Shown: one piece after another, positions 19,801-27,724 of the stretch | Layout: each line of letters opens with the position of its first letter | Position numbering within the stretch: the first letter of the stretch is position 1 | Origin: Thalassotalea_B piscium_A | GTDB lineage: Bacteria > Pseudomonadota > Gammaproteobacteria > Enterobacterales > Alteromonadaceae | DNA length: 64,000 nt | Direction of reading: 5' to 3' | Assembly (NCBI GenBank): GCA_049347715.1 | Contig: CP186339.1 | Span: 992,001-1,056,000, forward strand | Position numbers and translations under genes: made by a program | Notes under the pieces: model-generated | Databases searched by the model: none | Told to the model about the DNA's origin: nothing | The model's input: only the letters and a program-made list of their open reading frames with translations

Positions 19801-20132
19801 ATTTGGCTACCAGCTGCTTGGTTTGTATCTTGCAGCATTTCAGTCGCATCAAATAAACCAAGTTCACGTGATATATCGCCACTTATGACTTGAATAGGTG
19901 ATGCATTTGAAAATTCAGCTCTTCGGATACGAGAACCTGTTACGGTAATACGTTCCTCTTCTACTTCTTCTATTTCTTCATCAAGTATTACTACTTTTTC
20001 TGTTTTTGCTTGAGCAGCGATTGCTTTTTCAACAGCGGCAGCTTCTTCAGCAGCGAAAACATTGACACTACTAACAGCCCCTATTAAAAGTGCAGACTTT
20101 ATGCTAACTGAGAGTAAATTTAGTTTTTTCAC
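16875..20132 (-). CDS. TonB-dependent outer-membrane receptor
   Basis: 1085 aa. Starts at GTG (20132) with AGGGAA upstream. There is a signal peptide ending VFAAEEA, an acidic linker, a TonB-box-like stretch ERITVTGSRIRR, a plug domain (about residues 75-200) containing VENLYDGASTIYGSDAVAGVANV, and a long beta barrel ending in the aromatic residue of YINITASF. Size and plug sequence match the large receptors for peptides or oligosaccharides in marine Alteromonadales. Barrel loops are rich in Asp, Gly and Cys. The adjacent S9 peptidase suggests peptide transport; this is inference. Close family members are often annotated without a known ligand. Confidence 0.93.
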   Translation of the reverse strand: MKKLNLLSVSIKSALLIGAVSSVNVFAAEEAAAVEKAIAAQAKTEKVVILDEEIEEVEEERITVTGSRIRRAEFSNASPIQVISGDISRELGLFDATEMLQDTNQAAGSQIDNTFGGFVLDNGPGASTIGFRGLGAERTLVLINGRRMAPAGVGGAPTSPDLNLIPGVMIQRVENLYDGASTIYGSDAVAGVANVILRQDVEGFEIQGSVNKPKGDGAEETVLSAMWGATSDNGFITVGAEFYDRKAQSYAQNPFVKGCEEKFYETENGTIVNRYSGIGPTANGEDSCDIFPLTNRMSIINGFWGSVYNTPGFTNTGIPNWSESTVPEQYIGLLPTWVGADFDGDGIQDGAIPDGNGDGIRDFDFQDPLYAFQQSDYYKSGDYSGKNKRISVVANGEYNFQDNDDTTIYFDALYAERNSDQFSPGAQMFQVVPSSNPYNPCNTNGINGIDCYGVLGFGDAGPLDVQPIINIQGDRDTHEVDVSQYRLVTGITGDLSSLADAGINNAYYDVYASYSASSGSYITRGVNSAKLEYSLNTSVLNDDGSVTCGDGSDGCVPINLFADAIYQEGGGPLTQAENDYVMSDRIAKTDVSQLVINGFIGADIYELPWNGNIVSGIVGAEYRRDEIKSDNNDVATEGYLWGWFSDKGASGARNLKEVFTEIDFPLLSGIQGVEELTLTASGRVSKESFYDAANTYSLKAVYRPVEWLTLRGTQGTSYRAPNLRERFLAGTSGFSNVSDPCVVPFDARDSDPLSPTAPDTYNQAGDERDPSVLAACTADGVDPLTLGLGQDGTDKFDTVNSTEVTSGGTTELTAETSLAKTYGVVFEQPFTDAFELTLSFTHFNIEVTNSIAEPSAAYSVSQCYSADGNDAFCSRLMRDAAGQISDVDGSFINVGLLTSKGMDYNLYYQQDFIVADKNLAVSFDLQATRMTGAIYDVLGTIDNNVGEPDYPEWRASATLSLKYDDFRFNWSTRMIGKGQEDWLSDPEQNSFDEGTVACRGMWNDEAQTDPVLCRPVAYTDDYFVHNTSLTWTTDDYRVAVGVRNVFNEAPPKVDGDGSFSNTNIPLGVGYDTFGRTPYINITASF

Positions 20133-20659
20133 TTTGATTTCCCTAGAATTTTATTTTTTTATAATTGATATGCTTTTTGCATATTCTTAAGTATTAACAT
20201 TAGTCCAATGTTTCAAAATATGTCAAATCATTTCAAAAATGTGTACAAATGTAACGCTTCGTGGATATTTGTAACATATAGTTAACACTTGAGTAAAGTA
20301 TAAAACATGCACAATTTACGTTTTTTGGATGGATTTATAGATATTTGGTTTTTGGGCATTTGTATAATTATCTAAAACGCGGTTTACAAGAGGAATTTAA
20401 CTGTTTTATTTAGATTTAATGCTTAAATTAAAAAGTCTAGCTAGCTTGAGTGTTTTAGCTGGTAGAAGGTTATTGACGTGTTAATCGTTAGTCTTTTGCA
20501 AGTCAATTGAAATAATATGTAAGCGGCAGGTAAATCAGTATTTACTCTATTGAGCTTAGCTTAATTCGATGGGAATTCATTTTTAAATAAAAGGGGGAGA
20601 TTATTTTTATAGCTTGGGGAATAAGTTGTATTGAATATCAAATCAATACAACTAGTTAT
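20133..20659. other. 527-bp intergenic region without a recognisable gene
   Basis: AT-rich DNA between the divergently placed TonB-receptor gene and the 3' end of the carbonic anhydrase gene. It must hold the receptor promoter: on the minus strand a TTGACA (20226-20221) is the best -35, with only a poor -10. GTTACA-like motifs recur between 20250 and 20290. An 11-bp inverted repeat (20624-20634 / 20643-20653) follows the carbonic anhydrase stop codon by 7 nt and may act as its terminator, although no U-tract follows. I see no open frame or RNA gene. Confidence 0.5.
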
Positions 20660-21268
20660 CTAACTATAGTGTTTTAGTCCAACGGATACGTTGAGATCTT
20701 TTAAAATACCATCGTGTAATTTATAAACAAAGCCATGTACAGTGGTGTTTTGTCCAGCTTTCCAAGCATTTCTTAGAATTGTGGTATTGGTTATGTTGGC
20801 GACTTGTTCAATAACATTCAGTTCACATAAGGTATTTACCTTATCTTCTTCGTTGGTAATGTGTTCAAATTTACTTTTATGGAAACGATGAACGTCTTCA
20901 ATATGTCGGAGCCAATTATCGATTAGACCATAACTTTGATCATCGAGCGCGGCTTTTACGCCACCGCAGCCATAATGACCACAAACAATAATATGTCGAA
21001 CTTTTAATATTTCTACAGCATATTGGATAACAGATAAGCAATTTAAGTCGGTATGAATAACCTGATTAGCGATATTTCTATGAACAAATACTTCGCCAGG
21101 GAGCATACCCAATAATTCATTTGCGGGTACACGAGAGTCTGAACAACCTATCCATAAATATTCAGGTGATTGCTGTTGGGAAAGTAATTCAAAAAAATTA
21201 GGATCTTCATCGGTAATTTTTTTTGCCCATCTGATGTTATTCTCAAATAAATGATCAATTGATGACAT
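20660..21268 (-). CDS. can: Beta-class carbonic anhydrase
   Basis: 202 aa. Zinc ligands can be placed at C42 (CSDSRVPA), H98 and C101 (GHYGCGGV), with D44-R46 as the conserved dyad. This matches the E. coli Can type, which interconverts CO2 and bicarbonate in the cytoplasm and supplies bicarbonate for biosynthesis. It is monocistronic and divergent from the parvulin gene at 21423. Length and motifs are standard. Confidence 0.93.
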   Translation of the reverse strand: MSSIDHLFENNIRWAKKITDEDPNFFELLSQQQSPEYLWIGCSDSRVPANELLGMLPGEVFVHRNIANQVIHTDLNCLSVIQYAVEILKVRHIIVCGHYGCGGVKAALDDQSYGLIDNWLRHIEDVHRFHKSKFEHITNEEDKVNTLCELNVIEQVANITNTTILRNAWKAGQNTTVHGFVYKLHDGILKDLNVSVGLKHYS

Positions 21269-21422
21269 TGCTATTTAGCTCTACTTATTGATTTAGTTAA
21301 GTGTATAATTTAGTGAGGTGTTCGTTCAATAAGTGTTATTAGCGAAAGAACAAAAAATCTAGATTATATTGTCATATGTTATCGACATTTTATCAAACAT
21401 TTACTGACAAAAAGGAACAGAA

Positions 21423-21698
21423 ATGGCAGCGTGCGCACGTCATATTTTAGTTAAAACAGAAAAACAAGCACAAGAGTTAATCTTGAAGTTAAATAAAGGG
21501 GCTGATTTTGCTCAATTAGCTAAAAAGTTTTCAACATGCCCTTCAAGTAAAAAAGGAGGGGATTTAGGCGAATTTAAAAAGGGCCAAATGGTTAAAGCGT
21601 TTGATGATGTTGTTTTCAAAAAAGAGGTGTTGAAAATTCACGGTCCAATAAAAACCCGTTTTGGTTTTCATATTATTCAAACTATCTATCGAAATTAA
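21423..21698 (+). CDS. ppiC: Parvulin-type peptidyl-prolyl cis-trans isomerase C
   Basis: 91 aa with no signal peptide: a single stand-alone rotamase domain. It shows ARHILVKTEKQAQELI, FSTCPSSKKGGDLGEF and the C-terminal FGFHIIQTIYRN, matching E. coli PpiC (Par10). It accelerates prolyl isomerisation in cytoplasmic proteins. A GGAACAG ribosome-binding site precedes the ATG. Its TAA stop overlaps the stop of the convergent DUF2897 gene. Confidence 0.93.
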   Translation: MAACARHILVKTEKQAQELILKLNKGADFAQLAKKFSTCPSSKKGGDLGEFKKGQMVKAFDDVVFKKEVLKIHGPIKTRFGFHIIQTIYRN

Positions 21699-21859
21699 TC
21701 ATCTGTTTCTTCTTTTTCTAATTCTTTATTGCGCTCGTTAATTTTCTTTAATTGGTCGTCAGTTAAATTAAACTTTTTCGCTGATTGTTTTAGCAACATA
21801 ATGCCACCGATAATAAGTGAAACAGCCAGTATAATAATAAAAATAAAAGTTAGTGACAT
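21695..21859 (-). CDS. DUF2897 family small membrane protein
   Basis: 54 aa, read on the minus strand from ATG at 21859 to a TAA at 21697-21695. It has one N-terminal membrane helix (MSLTFIFIIILAVSLIIGG), then a charged tail with KKFNLTDDQLKKINERNKE. This matches the short DUF2897 proteins of marine gammaproteobacteria, whose function is unknown. The last codons overlap the end of the convergent ppiC-like gene by four bases. A purine-rich AAGAAGC precedes the start by a suitable distance. Confidence 0.8.
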   Translation of the reverse strand: MSLTFIFIIILAVSLIIGGIMLLKQSAKKFNLTDDQLKKINERNKELEKEETDD

Positions 21860-22053
21860 AGTAAGCTTCTTATGAGGATATTTATTGTTATTTACATTAT
21901 CGATGATTGTGAATTAAATATATAGCCAAAAACTATTTTTACCTGTAATTTATTCATCTAAAAAAATTTAGCGAGTCTGTGATAACTGTAAATTAAGACT
22001 TGGTTAAGTTTAGCCCGTATAAATGATAACAAAAATATAATGACAGGTTCTGT

Positions 22054-23220
22054 ATGCTAAATCGATTAAACATAAAACTTTTATTACCAATGATAACGGT
22101 TGGCTTGTTGGCCATAATTTGTGTTGTTTTATTTGTTGATGAATTTACCCAGTCTTCAGCCATTTTTATTCTGTTAGCAACCGTTATTTTACAATTGATA
22201 ATGAGTTATCTGTTTGCAACACGTCACTTATCGAAACGAATAGATAATCTTCAAGAGTATCTCAATTTAGTCATTAGTGTAGATCAGGCACCATCTAAAC
22301 CTTTAATTGATAATAGCAATGATGATTTAGCGAAAGTGACTAATCTGCTAAGTAGTTTTATTTCCAATTTGGCGGATATTATAAATGATATTAAACAGGA
22401 ATCTGAACGATTGCGACAGGGGTCTTCCTCATTAACAAGCCAGATTAGTGATTCTGTTATTGCTGTTGATAATTCATCAGAACAAATCGCGTTAATGGCC
22501 AATTCAATTGACGAAGTTGCTTCAACATCTGCAAGATTGTCACAAAGTGCGGCACAAGTAAGTGATACTACTCATCAAGTATTAGATGTCTTAACGGAAG
22601 GAACTAAGGCGTCCAACACTAGCCAAAATACAATTAGTGAGTTTTCTGATGAAGTAAAAAATATGGTTAATGATCTGGCCTTATTACAAGAAGAAGCATC
22701 TAAAATTGGCTCTGTATTAAATGTGATTCGTGGAATTTCGGATCAAACTAATTTATTAGCACTTAACGCCGCTATTGAAGCAGCTCGAGCCGGAGAGCAG
22801 GGCAGAGGTTTTGCCGTTGTCGCTGATGAAGTGAGAGCTTTAGCGCATAGAACACAAGAATCTACTGTGGAAATTCAAACCATGGTTGAAGGCTTACAAG
22901 AGAAGTCCAACAATGCTGTAGCAGCAATGGCTAAAGGGCAAGAACTGACTGAAAATAGTTTGTCTCAGTCTCAAGATGTTGTATCGGCATTATCTCAAAT
23001 AGGTGATGTTTTTACTGAGGTTAATAACTTAACTTCTCAAATTGCACGCGGTACCGAGCAGCAACAGCAATCGACGGCTTCTATTAATGATAATATGGCA
23101 GAGATAGTTTCACTTAGCGGAGAAGTTACCGCGGGTTTAACTATTGTTGCTGAACACGCTGAACAACAAAAAGCGACAACTGAAGAAGTCGATACCACAT
23201 TAAATAGAATTTGTGTTTAA
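22054..23220 (+). CDS. Methyl-accepting chemotaxis protein without a periplasmic sensor domain
   Basis: 388 aa. Two membrane helices (about 7-28 and 35-55) are separated by only a few residues, so there is almost no periplasmic part and no recognisable ligand-binding domain. A cytoplasmic coiled coil and the conserved signalling hairpin follow (about 226-262, with NLLALNAAIEAARAGE and GRGFAVVADEVRAL). It should dock to CheA/CheW arrays. No typical HAMP domain is evident after the second helix. It may sense a membrane or cytoplasmic signal. No chemotaxis gene lies nearby. Confidence 0.9.
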   Translation: MLNRLNIKLLLPMITVGLLAIICVVLFVDEFTQSSAIFILLATVILQLIMSYLFATRHLSKRIDNLQEYLNLVISVDQAPSKPLIDNSNDDLAKVTNLLSSFISNLADIINDIKQESERLRQGSSSLTSQISDSVIAVDNSSEQIALMANSIDEVASTSARLSQSAAQVSDTTHQVLDVLTEGTKASNTSQNTISEFSDEVKNMVNDLALLQEEASKIGSVLNVIRGISDQTNLLALNAAIEAARAGEQGRGFAVVADEVRALAHRTQESTVEIQTMVEGLQEKSNNAVAAMAKGQELTENSLSQSQDVVSALSQIGDVFTEVNNLTSQIARGTEQQQQSTASINDNMAEIVSLSGEVTAGLTIVAEHAEQQKATTEEVDTTLNRICV

Positions 23221-23245
23221 CTAGCATATAAAGAATTGATTTTTT

Positions 23246-23848
23246 TTAGGATTCTGTGGAAATATCTTTGCGTTTTTGAGCTAATGCTTGTAATTGTTTT
23301 TGCTGAAGATGCAGACTACAGCGCACTAGTAATTCCCTGTCATCATCTCGAATATGATGGAAAAGGACTTTATGCTGATAGCCAGTGTCGTTTTCTGTTA
23401 CATCTATTACTTCGCCATGGCAATAAATATTGCAGTTATCAATGTTGATAAAAAGTTTCATTTCTACATTACTTGAAACAGGTAACATTTTTTCAGTGTT
23501 AAATCGAATACCACTTCCACTAAAGCTTACCCCTTGAAAACGATGTAAGGCTTCGTCTTGCTGAGAAATAATATAGTTCATCAATAAATCAATTTTTTGT
23601 GATTGTAAATTTAAATATTGCACAAGTTGGTTTGCGACACCACCTATGGTTTGTAGAGGTTGCAATGCTAAACTGTCAATTGATGAGACTTGTGTAGCCA
23701 GTTTAAATGGTGTGGGTATTTGCTCTAAAAAGTCATCATAATGATACTGGGTATTAGTCGATAGTGGTTTTATATTAGCGACAAACTCATGCTCTATGGA
23801 AAAGTATTCATTATATTTTGCTAGTTTATCGTTATTAATGTTTTGCAT
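23246..23848 (-). CDS. PilZ-like domain protein
   Basis: 200 aa. An N-terminal helical region is followed by a beta-rich C-terminal half with FQGVSFSGSGIRF, which resembles the second PilZ motif (D/N-x-S-x-x-G) but with Ser at the first position. The upstream RxxxR motif is not clearly present, so binding of cyclic di-GMP is doubtful. The hydrophobic core pattern after it (VEMKLFINI, then CHGEVIDV) fits a PilZ barrel. The gene converges on the chemotaxis transducer, 25 bp apart. A link with motility is inference. Confidence 0.7.
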   Translation of the reverse strand: MQNINNDKLAKYNEYFSIEHEFVANIKPLSTNTQYHYDDFLEQIPTPFKLATQVSSIDSLALQPLQTIGGVANQLVQYLNLQSQKIDLLMNYIISQQDEALHRFQGVSFSGSGIRFNTEKMLPVSSNVEMKLFINIDNCNIYCHGEVIDVTENDTGYQHKVLFHHIRDDDRELLVRCSLHLQQKQLQALAQKRKDISTES

Positions 23849-23936
23849 AATGTAGTTAACCTAACAAAAGATTGAAATAATTCTCTAAATAATAGCTATG
23901 ATTATTCATTAAAAAAGAAAAATGTACAACATGGGG

Positions 23937-24545
23937 TTACTGCTTATTTTGTGCGGTAAATAAGGCAATAGCACAATCACACATTTCATTAATATTATTA
24001 TTGTCGGTATAAATGCCGTCTAAAACAAGTTTAGCAATACCATGCATAGTACCCCATAAAACTTGTGCAAGTCGGAGCGAATTTTCTGATTGAGGTAAAA
24101 GCCCTTTTTCTTGCCAATATTTAGTCATAGTGACTTGATGCTCAAAACTGGGATAAGCGACTCTTTTGAGTTCTTCTGAACTTGTACCGCCTTTCCAAAG
24201 GGTGCGTCCAAACATAAGGTCATAGGTGTTCGGGTTTTTGACTGCAAAATCAATATAACCATGAAAAAATAAGCTAAGTTGCTCTCGATGAGAGAGGGTT
24301 TTATTGTTAAATATGGCTTTGCTTTGTTTTTGCCATAAAATAAATCCTTGGCTAGCAATTGCGCTTAATAATTCATTCTTATCTTTAAAATGATGATATG
24401 CAGCGGTTCTAGATACGCCGACATTTTCAGCTATTTTACGAAGGGATAATGCTTCTATCCCTTGTTCATCAAGCATCATACTGGCTGTCTTTATAATTGC
24501 CGCTTTTAAATCACCATGATGATAGGGCGTTTTTGTTTGAGTCAT
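23937..24545 (-). CDS. TetR/AcrR-family transcriptional regulator
   Basis: 202 aa. The N-terminal helix-turn-helix reads IAENVGVSRTAAYHHFKDKNELL, which is the typical TetR form; the C-terminal ligand domain is helical and contains a TetR_C-like pattern near LAQVLWGTMHGIAKL. It is 8 nt downstream of the threonine/serine exporter gene on the same strand, so it may be co-transcribed and may regulate that exporter. The ligand is unknown. Confidence 0.9.
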   Translation of the reverse strand: MTQTKTPYHHGDLKAAIIKTASMMLDEQGIEALSLRKIAENVGVSRTAAYHHFKDKNELLSAIASQGFILWQKQSKAIFNNKTLSHREQLSLFFHGYIDFAVKNPNTYDLMFGRTLWKGGTSSEELKRVAYPSFEHQVTMTKYWQEKGLLPQSENSLRLAQVLWGTMHGIAKLVLDGIYTDNNNINEMCDCAIALFTAQNKQ

Positions 24546-24553
24546 TTACACAC

Positions 24554-25789
24554 CTAAAGTAATTTTCGAGGTGGTAGAACGACATTGGCAAAAATTAATC
24601 CTGCAACTAATGACATAAATATCAGAAAGGTTTGAGACCCTAAATTAGTGGAGTTCAATATCATTTGCCCTGATACTGCGCTATTTAAACCAATGTAAAC
24701 TTTACTACCAGGTACGAGTACAACTAAACCAAGTAGCTTAACAATACTTGAAGGTAAGTTCATAATACGTGAAAATATATTACTATAAATGCCTAAAGCA
24801 AAAGCGCCAACAAAAGCCCCTAATGCGATACCTAACTGGGTAGCTCCCCAAATGCTTGCTGCATAAGCAACATAACCAGAAATAATTCCCCATGGGGCAT
24901 CTTTAATACGTGCTTTAAACAAAATGACTAGACTAAATGAAAGTGTCGTCACCGCGACCCATGAAACCCAGGCTGGCGTATTCATAGGTTGAACAAATTC
25001 GGCAATGCCCCAAATTTTATTACCCAACGCCATTCCTAATACCGCACCAAAGTAAATTTTAAAGAGGATCATCACGGCATCCATGATGCGGGCGGTACCT
25101 GAGATTAAATTACGAGCAGCAAGTTCTGATAAGCCTAATGTGAGTGCCAAGCCAGGAATAAAAGCAATGATGCTTGATAGAATGACTAAAGGAAGATTGA
25201 TACTGGGATCGACTAACGTAATTGCTGAGGCAAGAAATGCTGTAGTTAAGGCTGCTATCGGCTCTAGCATTTCAGTAACTCGTCTGGAACGCTCGCCCCA
25301 AAAAACAAAAAGACAAACAACTAACCCAAGTAAAGTGGACCAGATCACATCATTCCAACTCGTGCGCATTAGCATAGCGAAGGCACCACTTGATGCCCCA
25401 AAAGCAATAAAGGTCAGGAAGTGTCCGTAAGGATTGGGTTTATTTGATATTTCATCTAAGCGTTCAATAGCTTCTGTTAACGAGCGTTGCCCAGACGAAA
25501 GCTCGTCGACTAATTCATCTGTTCTGGCAAGAGAACCTAAATCAAGTTCGCCTGGTTTTACGCGCACGATATGGGTGTATTCTTGGTATTCAGGGTTATC
25601 AATGTTATCTGCTAACACGAAAGTTAATGATGTTGGCGTGATCACTAAATTTGCATCAATACCTAAATTTTTGGCAATAGTTTGCAAGTGATCTTCTAAA
25701 CGATAGGCCGGCGTGCCAAACTTATGTAAAGCTTTGCCTAGGCGAATAATAAACTGGCGTTTATCAGTAAAATTTTCTTGTGTTGCCAT
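24554..25789 (-). CDS. Fused threonine/serine exporter (ThrE family, YjjP-YjjB domains)
   Basis: 411 aa from the ATG at 25789, preceded by GGAA; a TTG five codons earlier is less likely. The N-terminal cytoplasmic domain (FIIRLGKALHKFGTPAYRLE, then ITPTSLTFV) is DUF1212/YjjP-like, followed by about ten membrane helices. The last four or five helices form the YjjB-like half. In E. coli the two halves are separate genes; here they are one polypeptide as in ThrE of actinobacteria. The family exports threonine, serine or dicarboxylates. The TetR gene follows after 8 nt. Confidence 0.87.
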   Translation of the reverse strand: MATQENFTDKRQFIIRLGKALHKFGTPAYRLEDHLQTIAKNLGIDANLVITPTSLTFVLADNIDNPEYQEYTHIVRVKPGELDLGSLARTDELVDELSSGQRSLTEAIERLDEISNKPNPYGHFLTFIAFGASSGAFAMLMRTSWNDVIWSTLLGLVVCLFVFWGERSRRVTEMLEPIAALTTAFLASAITLVDPSINLPLVILSSIIAFIPGLALTLGLSELAARNLISGTARIMDAVMILFKIYFGAVLGMALGNKIWGIAEFVQPMNTPAWVSWVAVTTLSFSLVILFKARIKDAPWGIISGYVAYAASIWGATQLGIALGAFVGAFALGIYSNIFSRIMNLPSSIVKLLGLVVLVPGSKVYIGLNSAVSGQMILNSTNLGSQTFLIFMSLVAGLIFANVVLPPRKLL

Positions 25790-25875
25790 TGAGCAAAGTT
25801 CCAAAGTGATTAAACTAATTTTTCTATATGCTATATTAAGTTAACTTCAGATTTAAGCAAATAAAGTATTCTACT

Positions 25876-26052
25876 ATGACATTAATAATTATTTTAGGGG
25901 TAGTATTTCTAGGCGTCTTTTTAATGGTGATTTTAGGCGAAAAATTCGGTACACCTATGGAACCAGAACAACAGGCTAAGTATTCAAAAGTGACTCGATA
26001 TTTAGTCTTTGGTTTAATTATTGCGGCCATTATTAAAGCATCTATGTCTTAA
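25876..26052 (+). CDS. 58-aa hypothetical membrane protein
   Basis: Reading frame from ATG 25876 to TAA 26050. It encodes two membrane helices (LIIILGVVFLGVFLMVIL and YLVFGLIIAAIIKA) joined by a polar loop with GEKFGTPMEPEQQAKYSK. The pattern is that of a real hairpin membrane protein, not of random AT-rich DNA. I do not know its function. No strong ribosome-binding site is visible. It lies between the exporter (divergent) and the NRDE gene (convergent, 21 bp). Confidence 0.65.
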   Translation: MTLIIILGVVFLGVFLMVILGEKFGTPMEPEQQAKYSKVTRYLVFGLIIAAIIKASMS

Positions 26053-26073
26053 GTTTATAGCCTATGGTGTACG

Positions 26074-26823
26074 TTAAAAATTAAAATTGACCTCATCTAT
26101 GAGTCGGCCAAGGGGGTTATAACTACGTTCAATTAGCGTGCAGTGACCGTGTTGGTCTTTTATTAATATTGTGGTCGAACGTGTGCCATAGTCAGGTGAT
26201 GTAATAAAAATACTACTGAGTAATCGTTCACTCTCTTTTGAAATTCCTGTGTTGGGTAACAGGCTTTCTTCTGTTTGTTTATGATCCTGCATTAAGGTAA
26301 ATAAATCATCTGTTTTAATTTTTGTGTGGGTGCTCACTAACTGCTTGAGCTTCTCTTTTCCTCGCTTCATTTTAGGCCATAGATCATTTAATGCACCATT
26401 GCATAAACTAAAGGTGCCTGTGGTCAGTGTGGTTAGCTTTTGTGTATGACTGTCAAAACAATACAGTGATTTTTCATCGCCATAGAGTAAATTAAAGTCA
26501 TTGTATTGTGATGAAGTTAGAGATAACTGGTGTTGGAAATCCTCACTATTAGTGGTCAGTGCATTGATGACTATCTCGCCTCTTGATGTTTTTTTGCTAT
26601 CAAATTGAGTGGGTAGGCGGTAATTAGTCAGAGCCGCAAATTGTTTTGTTTCATTAATACCAAACCAAGTCCCACCTGCTTGTAAATCTTTTCCCGCATA
26701 AAGTGAATGTTCAGGCCACAAATGCATTCTTTTGGTTGGTCGCTGGTGATATTCGTCACGGTTAGCGCATACAATTAAAGGGTAATTGGGGTGTTGATTT
26801 AGGGCAACAAATAAAATACACAT
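26074..26823 (-). CDS. NRDE family protein (TANGO2-like)
   Basis: 249 aa. It begins MCILFVALNQHPNYPLIVCANRDE, with the N-terminal Cys2 and the NRDE signature that defines the family. Further motifs are AGGTWFGIN and RGEIV. Bacterial members have been linked to heme handling and Ntn-hydrolase-like folds, but no reaction is established. It is divergent from the class II aldolase gene at 26922 with a 98-bp promoter gap. Confidence 0.88.
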   Translation of the reverse strand: MCILFVALNQHPNYPLIVCANRDEYHQRPTKRMHLWPEHSLYAGKDLQAGGTWFGINETKQFAALTNYRLPTQFDSKKTSRGEIVINALTTNSEDFQHQLSLTSSQYNDFNLLYGDEKSLYCFDSHTQKLTTLTTGTFSLCNGALNDLWPKMKRGKEKLKQLVSTHTKIKTDDLFTLMQDHKQTEESLLPNTGISKESERLLSSIFITSPDYGTRSTTILIKDQHGHCTLIERSYNPLGRLIDEVNFNF

Positions 26824-26921
26824 ATATTATTCACTTATTCTCTGTATGCTTGCTTTAACTCAAACAGCGCATTAGGTAAACTTAATATTATATGCTTAAC
26901 ATTATCGTGAAAGGGAAGTAA

Positions 26922-27692
26922 ATGCTCGAATTACCACAGGTTAGTTTAAAAGGTAAAGTGTCTGATGAAGAATGGCAAACCCGAATTGATTTAGCCGCTT
27001 GTTATCGATTAGTGGTCATACATGGTTGGGATGATCTCATTTATACGCATATTTCAGCACGTATTCCAAATACCGACCATTATTTAATTAATGCGTTTGG
27101 ACTTTCATTTGATGAGATAACCGCCTCTAATTTAGTTAAGATCGATATTAATGGTAATATTATTGATAAAGCATGCCCATTTACGATAAACCCAGCAGGC
27201 TTTACTATCCATAGTGCAGTACATGAAGCTCGACATGATGCCCTGTGTGTTATGCATTTACATACCAATGAAACGATAGCCGTAGCAAGTTTAGCTGAAG
27301 GTCTATTGCCTTTGAGTCAGTATGCTATGTTCGCTCTTGCTTCAATTAGTTACCACAACTATGAAGGTTTAGCTGTAAATGCTGAAGAGAAAAAGCGCTT
27401 GCAAGAAGATTTAGGTGACGCCAATTTTATGTTATTGCGAAATCACGGTGGATTAACCTTAGGTCAAACCATTGGGGATGCGTTTATGCATATGTATGAT
27501 TTAACGCGCGCTTGTCAGATTCAAATTCAAACTTTATCAATGGGAAAGCCAGCAATTATGGTTGATCAAAAAATTGTTGATGGCATTAAAGCACAAGCGA
27601 ATATTGTTCATACAGGTACAACTGGTGGGCAAAAGTCTTGGCCAGCAATGTTAAGACGCGTTTATCGCCATGATCCGACGTTTGCTAATTAA
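26922..27692 (+). CDS. Class II aldolase/adducin family protein
   Basis: 256 aa. The fold is shown by DLIYTHISARIP near the N-terminus, the zinc-ligand segment VMHLHTNETIAVA, and the later NHGGLTLGQTIGDAFMHMYDL supplying another His. Family members are sugar-phosphate aldolases or related lyases and decarboxylases (FucA, AraD, and 3-oxo-acid enzymes). Substrate is not readable. It forms an operon with the enolase-superfamily enzyme 32 bp downstream, so a role in sugar-acid breakdown is likely. Confidence 0.88.
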   Translation: MLELPQVSLKGKVSDEEWQTRIDLAACYRLVVIHGWDDLIYTHISARIPNTDHYLINAFGLSFDEITASNLVKIDINGNIIDKACPFTINPAGFTIHSAVHEARHDALCVMHLHTNETIAVASLAEGLLPLSQYAMFALASISYHNYEGLAVNAEEKKRLQEDLGDANFMLLRNHGGLTLGQTIGDAFMHMYDLTRACQIQIQTLSMGKPAIMVDQKIVDGIKAQANIVHTGTTGGQKSWPAMLRRVYRHDPTFAN

Positions 27693-27724
27693 TTGTTTAG
27701 GTAACTGATAAAAGAGAAAGTTTA

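Noticed and set aside
25836..26030. 64-aa minus-strand frame
   Set aside because: It is antisense to the better plus-strand membrane protein at 25876-26052.
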